Of a DNA stretch of 64,000 nucleotides, positions 56,723-64,000 are shown in pieces. Positions within the stretch are counted from its first letter, which is position 1; each line of letters begins with the position of its first letter. A program made the translations under genes and the position numbers. The notes below the pieces were generated by a model. The model ran no database searches. It was not told where the DNA came from and worked only from the letters and a program-made list of their open reading frames with translations. This DNA is from an uncultured Pelagibacteraceae bacterium (GTDB lineage: Bacteria > Pseudomonadota > Alphaproteobacteria > Pelagibacterales > Pelagibacteraceae): NCBI GenBank assembly GCA_902596925.1, contig CACJVT010000004.1, forward strand, positions 1 through 64,000. The letters are read 5' to 3'.

Positions 56723-57073
56723 ATGGACAAAATTTCTGCTTTAAAAAAAATCATAATTCAAACTTTAGATATCAATAAAGCTTTAGACATTGTTAGCATC
56801 GATCTTAAAGATAAAAGTTCAATGGCTGAATACATGATTATTGCAAGTGGTACGTCATCTAGACATATCCAGTCACTTTCTGAACAAGTTTTAGAAAAAT
56901 TCAAAGATTATGGAATGAAAGATTCAAAAATCGAGGGAAAAGATAGTACTGAGTGGAAACTGGTAGATGGAATAGATCTAATTGTCCACATATTTCATCC
57001 CGAAAAAAGAAAATTTTATGAACTAGAAAAAATGTGGTCAGAATTTATTCCAAAAGAAAAACTTATAATATGA
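56723..57073 (+). CDS. rsfS: Ribosomal silencing factor RsfS
   Basis: A 116-residue protein that binds L14 and blocks subunit joining in starvation. DIVSIDLKDKSSMAEYMIIASGTSSRHIQSL near 22-52 and EGKDSTEWKLVDGIDLIVHIFHPEKRKFYELEKMW near 72-106 are the family body. Its stop (TGA) overlaps the ATG of ctpA by four bases. Confidence 0.95.
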   Translation: MDKISALKKIIIQTLDINKALDIVSIDLKDKSSMAEYMIIASGTSSRHIQSLSEQVLEKFKDYGMKDSKIEGKDSTEWKLVDGIDLIVHIFHPEKRKFYELEKMWSEFIPKEKLII

Positions 57074-58209
57074 GGAAAATTTTTTTTATTATCAGCATAT
57101 TTTTCCTAAAGTTTTCAATTTTTAATCCTGTCGTTGCAGCTGAAAATGATGTTTATAAAAAAATAGATTTATTTGGAGAAGTATTAGAAAAAATTAATAA
57201 GGAATATGTCGATGAAATAAATCAATCTGAAAGCATGGATGCTGCAATAGATGGTTTGCTTCAATCATTAGATCCTTACTCTGCATATATGTCACCTGAA
57301 ATTTTCAACGAAATGCAGACTGAAACAAGTGGTGAATTTGGTGGCTTGGGAATAGAGGTAAATATGGAGTCTGGAGTTGTAAAAGTAATTTCCCCTATTG
57401 ACGATACCCCAGCATCTAGAGCTGGAATTAAAGCTGGTGACTACATCATAAAGATAGATGATATTCAGGTACAAGGTATATCTCTAAGTGAAGCTGTAGA
57501 TTTAATGAGAGGACCTGTAGGTTCATCAATTATTTTAACTGTAAGACGAATTGGACAAAAAAAAGCTTTAACATTTGAAATCGTAAGAGAAATAATTCAA
57601 ATTAAATCAGTAAAAGCTGATCTTTTAAAAAATAACGTTGGTTATCTTAGATTAACATCTTTCAATGAAAATAGTGGTGATCAAATAAGAGAACAAATTA
57701 GAGAATTTGAAAAAAAAGGAAATATAAATTCATATATACTAGATTTAAGAAATAATCCTGGAGGGTTGTTATCACAAGCTATAAGGATATCAGATTTTTT
57801 TTTAGATAATGGGGAGATTGTATCTACCAAAAGTAGAAAGGCCTCTGAAAATAGAAAATGGTTTGCCAAAAAAGGAGATTTGATAGGTGGCAAAACTTTG
57901 GTTGTATTAATTAATTACGGTTCTGCATCTGCTTCAGAAATAGTTGCTGGAGCACTACAAGATCATAAAAGAGCAATTATTTTAGGCGAAAATAGTTATG
58001 GAAAGGGTTCAGTGCAATCAATTATTCCACTAAAGAATAAAGGAGCAATAAGACTCACTGTTGCAAAATATTACCTACCATCAGGCAAATCAATTTCTGA
58101 AGTGGGAGTAAGTCCTGACATTGAGATTGATGAAGATACGGATGAATTTAGGATTAAGACAGACACTGATAATCAACTAAGCTACGCATTAAAACTTTTA
58201 AACGGTTAA
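57070..58209 (+). CDS. ctpA: Carboxy-terminal processing protease (S41)
   Basis: A 379-residue periplasmic protease. A signal peptide spans about 1-24 (Arg-Lys start, hydrophobic core, AA-type cleavage). The PDZ domain is about 80-165 with GEFGGLGIEV. The catalytic Ser lies in GSASASE near 284-290 and the Lys in ENSYGKGSVQ near 310. It trims or removes proteins from their C-termini. I start at ATG 57070, overlapping the rsfS stop; an in-frame start at 57034 would precede the signal peptide with unneeded residues. Confidence 0.94.
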   Translation: MRKIFFIISIFFLKFSIFNPVVAAENDVYKKIDLFGEVLEKINKEYVDEINQSESMDAAIDGLLQSLDPYSAYMSPEIFNEMQTETSGEFGGLGIEVNMESGVVKVISPIDDTPASRAGIKAGDYIIKIDDIQVQGISLSEAVDLMRGPVGSSIILTVRRIGQKKALTFEIVREIIQIKSVKADLLKNNVGYLRLTSFNENSGDQIREQIREFEKKGNINSYILDLRNNPGGLLSQAIRISDFFLDNGEIVSTKSRKASENRKWFAKKGDLIGGKTLVVLINYGSASASEIVAGALQDHKRAIILGENSYGKGSVQSIIPLKNKGAIRLTVAKYYLPSGKSISEVGVSPDIEIDEDTDEFRIKTDTDNQLSYALKLLNG

Positions 58210-58695
58210 ATGAAAGAACAATATAAACATCTACCACTCCGTAGTGGTGTAGGCATAGTTGTTCTTAATCAAGAAGATAAAATTTTCGTTGCAAGAAGAA
58301 TAGACAACCCAAAAAACTTTTGGCAAATGCCACAAGGAGGTATTGATGAAGGTGAGGATTTTCTTACCGCCGCATACAGGGAGTTAAAGGAAGAGACTAG
58401 TATTACAAAAGTAGAACTAATTAAAGAATTAGATGGTTTTATAACATATGAATTACCAGATCATTTATTGGGTATAATTTGGAAGGGTAAATATAAAGGA
58501 CAAAAACAGAAATGGTTTATAATGAAGTTCACTGGAGAGGACAGTGAAATAAATATTAAAACAAAAAAACCTGAATTTCTTGAATGGAAATGGATTGATT
58601 TAGAATCCTTAACAAAAGTTGTGGTGGATTTTAAATTACACGTCTATCAAGAAATTAAAAAAAAATTAGAGTTATTATTAGTTAATCGATCTTAG
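58210..58695 (+). CDS. rppH: RNA pyrophosphohydrolase (Nudix)
   Basis: A 161-residue Nudix hydrolase. The Nudix box begins GGIDEGE at 43-49 and ends RELKEETSI near 57-65. The N-terminal RSGVGIVVLN and FWQMPQGG are typical of RppH/NudH, which removes pyrophosphate from mRNA 5' ends and triggers decay. It begins right after the ctpA stop and ends in an 18-base overlap with convergent atpC. Confidence 0.93.
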   Translation: MKEQYKHLPLRSGVGIVVLNQEDKIFVARRIDNPKNFWQMPQGGIDEGEDFLTAAYRELKEETSITKVELIKELDGFITYELPDHLLGIIWKGKYKGQKQKWFIMKFTGEDSEINIKTKKPEFLEWKWIDLESLTKVVVDFKLHVYQEIKKKLELLLVNRS

Positions 58696-59069
58696 AACTT
58701 CAACTTTTTGATCTGCTAAATATTTAGCCTGATCACTTATCTCAGATTTGCTTGCTTCCGCTTCAGCTTTTTTGAGTAAATCCCCTTGTTTTGATTTGTC
58801 TAAATCTGTCACAGAGAATATTGTGCTTGTTAAGATAGATAAATTATTTTTTTTAAATTCAATAATTCCATCTTCTACATAATAATTTTCATCACCTGAT
58901 TTCGAAAATACTTTAATTATCCCAGGTTTTAAAAAAGAAATAATAGATATGTGATCTTTTAAAATCCCCATTTCACCCTCAAATGCAGGTACAACAACCT
59001 CTAAAACATCCTCTTTTACTAAAAAAGATTTTTCTGGGTTTACAATTTCAATTTTAAACTCTTCACTCA

Positions 59070-59070
<1 letters not shown>
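58678..59070 (-). CDS. atpC: F1 ATP synthase subunit epsilon
   Basis: A 130-residue subunit. FKIEIVNPEKSFLVKEDV begins the beta-sandwich domain, with EVVVPAFEGEMGILKDH as family motif, followed by a short helical part. Last gene of the F1 cluster; it meets atpD by one base. Confidence 0.94.
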
Positions 59071-61363
<2,293 letters not shown>

Positions 61364-61369
61364 ATTATA

Positions 61370-62905
61370 TTAAGATTTAAATGTTCCTTTCAGCTGAGTA
61401 ATTACTTCTACCAATAGCTTTTCTTTATCTTCATCAAGTTTTCCAGTGCTCTGAATTGATTCAATTATTTCGGGTTTATCTGATTTACATTTATTAATAA
61501 TTTTGCTTTCAAACTCCGATACATCTTTTAAATCGATATCATCGAGATAACCTTTAACACCGCAGAAAACTGATATTACTTGCTCAGCAACAGTCAATGG
61601 TGAGTATTGTTTTTGTTTTAGAAGTTCAGTTAGTTTTGAGCCCCTATTTAAAAGTTGCTGTGTAGATGCATCCAAATCAGATCCAAATTGAGCAAATGCT
61701 GCCATTTCTCTGTATTGTGCTAATTCTAGTTTCATCGATCCCGAAACTTTTTTCATTGCTTTTGTTTGAGCTGATGATCCGACTCTAGATACTGATAATC
61801 CAACGTTAATTGCTGGTCTTATACCTTGGTTAAATAATTCTGTTTCTAAGAATATTTGACCATCAGTAATTGAAATTACATTAGTAGGAATAAATGCAGA
61901 AACATCTCCCCCTTGTGTTTCAATAATTGGAAGTGCTGTTAATGAACCACCACCGTGCTCGTCGCTTAATTTTGCAGCTCTTTCAAGTAATCTACTATGT
62001 AGATAAAATACATCTCCCGGATAAGCCTCACGGCCTGGAGGTCTTCTCAATAATAAAGACATTTGTCTGTACGCAACAGCTTGTTTAGATAAATCATCAT
62101 AGATAATAAGTGCATGCATTCCATTATCTCTAAAATATTCACCCATAGCACATCCTGTATATGGAGCTAAAAATTGTAATGGAGCAGAGTCTGATGCTGT
62201 AGCAGCAACAATAGTTGTGTACTCCATTGCTCCTGCTTCCTCTAAAGTTTTTTGAATTTGTCTTACCGTTGATCTTTTTTGCCCAACCGCAACATAAATA
62301 CAATATAATTTTTGCTTTTCATCACCAGATTCATTTATTTTTTTTTGATTAATAATTGCATCCACAGCAACTGCAGTTTTACCTGTTTGTCTGTCACCAA
62401 TAATTAATTCCCTTTGACCTCTTCCAATTGGAACCAAACTATCGATTGATTTTAATCCAGTTTGCATTGGTTCATTGACTGATTGACGAGGAATAATTCC
62501 TGGTGCTTTTACTTCTACTCTAGTTTTTTTAATATTTTTATCAAATGGACCTTTTCCATCAATAGGATTACCTAAACCGTCTACAACTCTTCCTAACAAT
62601 TCCTTTCCAACAGGAGTATCAACAATGTTACCCGTACGTTTTACTACATCACCCTCTTTTACATTTCTATCATCACCAAAAATTACAACACCAACATTTT
62701 CACTTTCTAAGTTAAGAGCCATCCCTTTTGATCCATCTGCAAATTCCACCATTTCACCAGCTTGTACATTATCCAAACCATAAATTCTTGCTATACCATC
62801 TCCAACTGATAATACCTGCCCTACTTCTGCAACTTCGGCTTTTTCACCAAAATTTTTGATTTGTTCTTTTAATATTTTTGTAACTTCTGAAGGATTTATT
62901 TCCAT
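61370..62905 (-). CDS. atpA: F1 ATP synthase subunit alpha
   Basis: A 511-residue nucleotide-binding subunit. Walker A GDRQTGKT is at 170-177, and [14 protein letters not shown] is the alpha-specific segment. It pairs with beta in the hexamer. It begins immediately after atpH and is followed by atpG after six bases. Confidence 0.98.
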   Translation of the reverse strand: MEINPSEVTKILKEQIKNFGEKAEVAEVGQVLSVGDGIARIYGLDNVQAGEMVEFADGSKGMALNLESENVGVVIFGDDRNVKEGDVVKRTGNIVDTPVGKELLGRVVDGLGNPIDGKGPFDKNIKKTRVEVKAPGIIPRQSVNEPMQTGLKSIDSLVPIGRGQRELIIGDRQTGKTAVAVDAIINQKKINESGDEKQKLYCIYVAVGQKRSTVRQIQKTLEEAGAMEYTTIVAATASDSAPLQFLAPYTGCAMGEYFRDNGMHALIIYDDLSKQAVAYRQMSLLLRRPPGREAYPGDVFYLHSRLLERAAKLSDEHGGGSLTALPIIETQGGDVSAFIPTNVISITDGQIFLETELFNQGIRPAINVGLSVSRVGSSAQTKAMKKVSGSMKLELAQYREMAAFAQFGSDLDASTQQLLNRGSKLTELLKQKQYSPLTVAEQVISVFCGVKGYLDDIDLKDVSEFESKIINKCKSDKPEIIESIQSTGKLDEDKEKLLVEVITQLKGTFKS

Positions 62906-63463
62906 CTATGCCTCTATCATTCTATTTTCGATTTGCTTCAATTTATTTTTAATTGAGGAATCAACCATAGTACTTCCAACTTGGACTACCAGGCCTCCTA
63001 TTAAACTTTCATCGTGTTTATAGTTTAATTTTATTTTAGAGCTAAAATTTATTGATAACTCATCTGTAATCTTTTTAATTTCATCACTTGATAATTTTTT
63101 TGCTGATTTCAATTCAGCTATAAGCTCACCTCTTTTTTTGGAGCAAATTTCAATAAAACTTTTTAGAATTCGCTCTATAAAAAAGAAACGTCTCTTTTGA
63201 ATTAAGAAATTTAAAAAATTTTTAAATAAATTTTCAAATTTATTAATATCAGCTATTTTGTTTATCACTTTTGAGAGATTCTCTTGGCTAGTAGTAGGAT
63301 CTTTAATCAAATTAAAAAAATCTTTACTTTGATTAATTAGATTTAATACAGATAAAGATTGTTCTTCTATCTGGCTCAATAAATTATTTTCTTCTGAAAG
63401 CTCAAAAAGTGCGAGAGAATACCTTTCAGCTGATGAAATTGAAAATCCTGTATCTTTGCTCAA
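62906..63463 (-). CDS. atpH: F1 ATP synthase subunit delta
   Basis: A 185-residue stalk subunit connecting F1 and F0. The C-terminal domain with LIGGLVVQVGSTMVDSSIKNKL is characteristic. First gene of the F1 cluster atpHAGDC; F0 genes are elsewhere, as usual in Alphaproteobacteria. Confidence 0.93.
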   Translation of the reverse strand: MSKDTGFSISSAERYSLALFELSEENNLLSQIEEQSLSVLNLINQSKDFFNLIKDPTTSQENLSKVINKIADINKFENLFKNFLNFLIQKRRFFFIERILKSFIEICSKKRGELIAELKSAKKLSSDEIKKITDELSINFSSKIKLNYKHDESLIGGLVVQVGSTMVDSSIKNKLKQIENRMIEA

Positions 63464-63513
63464 CTTGTTTCCTATATAATGTTGAAGATTATTAAAAATT
63501 CAGGCTTTAATTA

Positions 63514-63549
63514 ACATATGACACTTGTGTCTTCAAGTGACTGATATGT
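63514..63549. other. Hairpin between priA and atpH
   Basis: ACATAT (63514-63519) pairs with ATATGT (63544-63549), and CACTTG (63522-63527) with CAAGTG (63534-63539), around a 6-base loop and a small internal loop. It lies 23 bases past the priA stop and 51 bases before atpH on the minus strand. It may end the priA transcript or be a leader or operator of the atp operon; no long T-run follows. Confidence 0.4.
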
Positions 63550-63571
63550 CAAAAATGCCTCTTTTTATTGG

Positions 63572-64000
63572 TTAATTGAAGTTTATTGGATCAACATCAA
63601 CTGAAAGTTTTATTCCCTTAAAAAATTTATATTTTGGAATAATTTTAGCTAAAGAATTCTGCATTTTCATAGATTTTGATCCTCTTATTAAAAGTCTTAT
63701 CCTAAATTTTTTTTTTATTCTAAATATTGGTGCATTCACAGGGCCCAAAATTTTTCCATTAATTTTGTTTTCAATAAAATTCTTAAAGTTAAAAGCTTCT
63801 TTTTCTAATTTTTTCTCATTTTCTCCTGTGAGGATTAAAGAAATAAATCTTTGATAGGGAGGAAGTTTATTTTTTTTTCTTATTTCTAGCTCTCTTTCTA
63901 AAAAAATATCTGGATTTTCATTTGTTATTTCAGAGATCATTTTTGAATTATTTTCATAAGTTTGAAAATAAACTGTCGCTGGACTTCCAGTTCTTCCAGC
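63572..64000 (-). CDS. priA: Primosomal protein N' (replication restart helicase PriA), C-terminal part
   Basis: The window's edge cuts the gene; 142 residues of the C-terminus are seen. The frame is open to the edge, beginning AGRTGSPATVYFQTYENNSKM, which is the helicase motif VI region (AGRAGR-like). The end includes LPPYQRFISLILTGENEK and RIRLLIRGSKS and finishes in SVDVDPINF, typical for PriA. It restarts stalled replication forks. Confidence 0.92.
   Translation of the reverse strand, partial: AGRTGSPATVYFQTYENNSKMISEITNENPDIFLERELEIRKKNKLPPYQRFISLILTGENEKKLEKEAFNFKNFIENKINGKILGPVNAPIFRIKKKFRIRLLIRGSKSMKMQNSLAKIIPKYKFFKGIKLSVDVDPINFN

Overview
This window looks like part of a streamlined, AT-rich alphaproteobacterial genome, most likely a SAR11 / Pelagibacterales member. 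The evidence is very low GC, lysine/isoleucine/asparagine-rich proteins, intergenic gaps all under 200 bases, many genes that overlap by a few bases, a class I lysyl-tRNA synthetase, a metX gene behind a SAM-II-type riboswitch, and alphaproteobacterial gene orders (chvI-chvG-ahcY-tsaE-amgK-murU; tyrC-hisC / metX-metW-gloB; atpHAGDC). This assignment is inference; no marker search was run. I see no tRNA, rRNA, CRISPR array, prophage, insertion sequence or origin.

Layout. 1-7.2 kb: a tiny basic ORF, typA, a YczE-type membrane protein, a DUF6134-like exported protein, and a minus-strand operon tldD-pmbA-FAD oxidoreductase. 7.2-15.7 kb: a DCC thiol oxidoreductase, a small membrane protein, a lysine-rich coiled-coil protein, a cyclopropane-fatty-acid-synthase-like methyltransferase, a DapA-family aldolase, a GT9 glycosyltransferase, a membrane J-domain protein, an oligopeptidase B-like peptidase, and a small heat-shock gene with a sigma-32-like promoter and a ROSE-like leader. 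15.7-26.7 kb: purine permease and phosphoribosyltransferase sharing a bidirectional terminator, a GT17 glycosyltransferase, DNA glycosylase, DMT exporter, msrA, a sulfurtransferase, an RND efflux pair, a lytic-transglycosylase-like lipoprotein and a VanZ-like protein. 26.7-35.9 kb: gpmA, then minus-strand polA, chvI, chvG, ahcY, tsaE, amgK, murU. 35.9-43.9 kb: bioY, regA/actR, a polyamine operon (decarboxylase, deoxyhypusine-synthase-like protein, agmatinase-like protein), a queuosine-precursor transporter, rpmB, pyrD, and lysK with a frameshift in a poly-A region. 43.9-49.5 kb: trkH, an AmpG-like permease, an NlpC/P60 peptidase, tyrC, hisC. 49.5-58.7 kb: SAM-II riboswitch-metX-metW-gloB, then rplU-rpmA-obgE-proB-proA-nadD-rsfS-ctpA-rppH. 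58.7-64 kb: F1 ATP synthase genes atpHAGDC on the minus strand and the 3' end of priA.

How the genes fit together. Several sets are coherent: methionine synthesis (metX/metW under SAM control), proline synthesis (proB/proA), the F1 part of ATP synthase, polyamine synthesis, and a plausible peptidoglycan-recycling set spread over the window (AmpG-like importer, NlpC/P60 peptidase, AmgK, MurU, transglycosylase-like lipoprotein). The observations most worth checking are the compact heat-shock promoter plus ROSE-like thermometer before the small heat-shock gene, the lysK reading-frame break in an A-rich run, the DHS-like polyamine operon with repeated ATTGAAT boxes in its divergent promoter region, and the unassigned lysine-rich coiled-coil protein whose start codon sits in a hairpin. 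No completely new multi-gene system stands out; most of the window is housekeeping.
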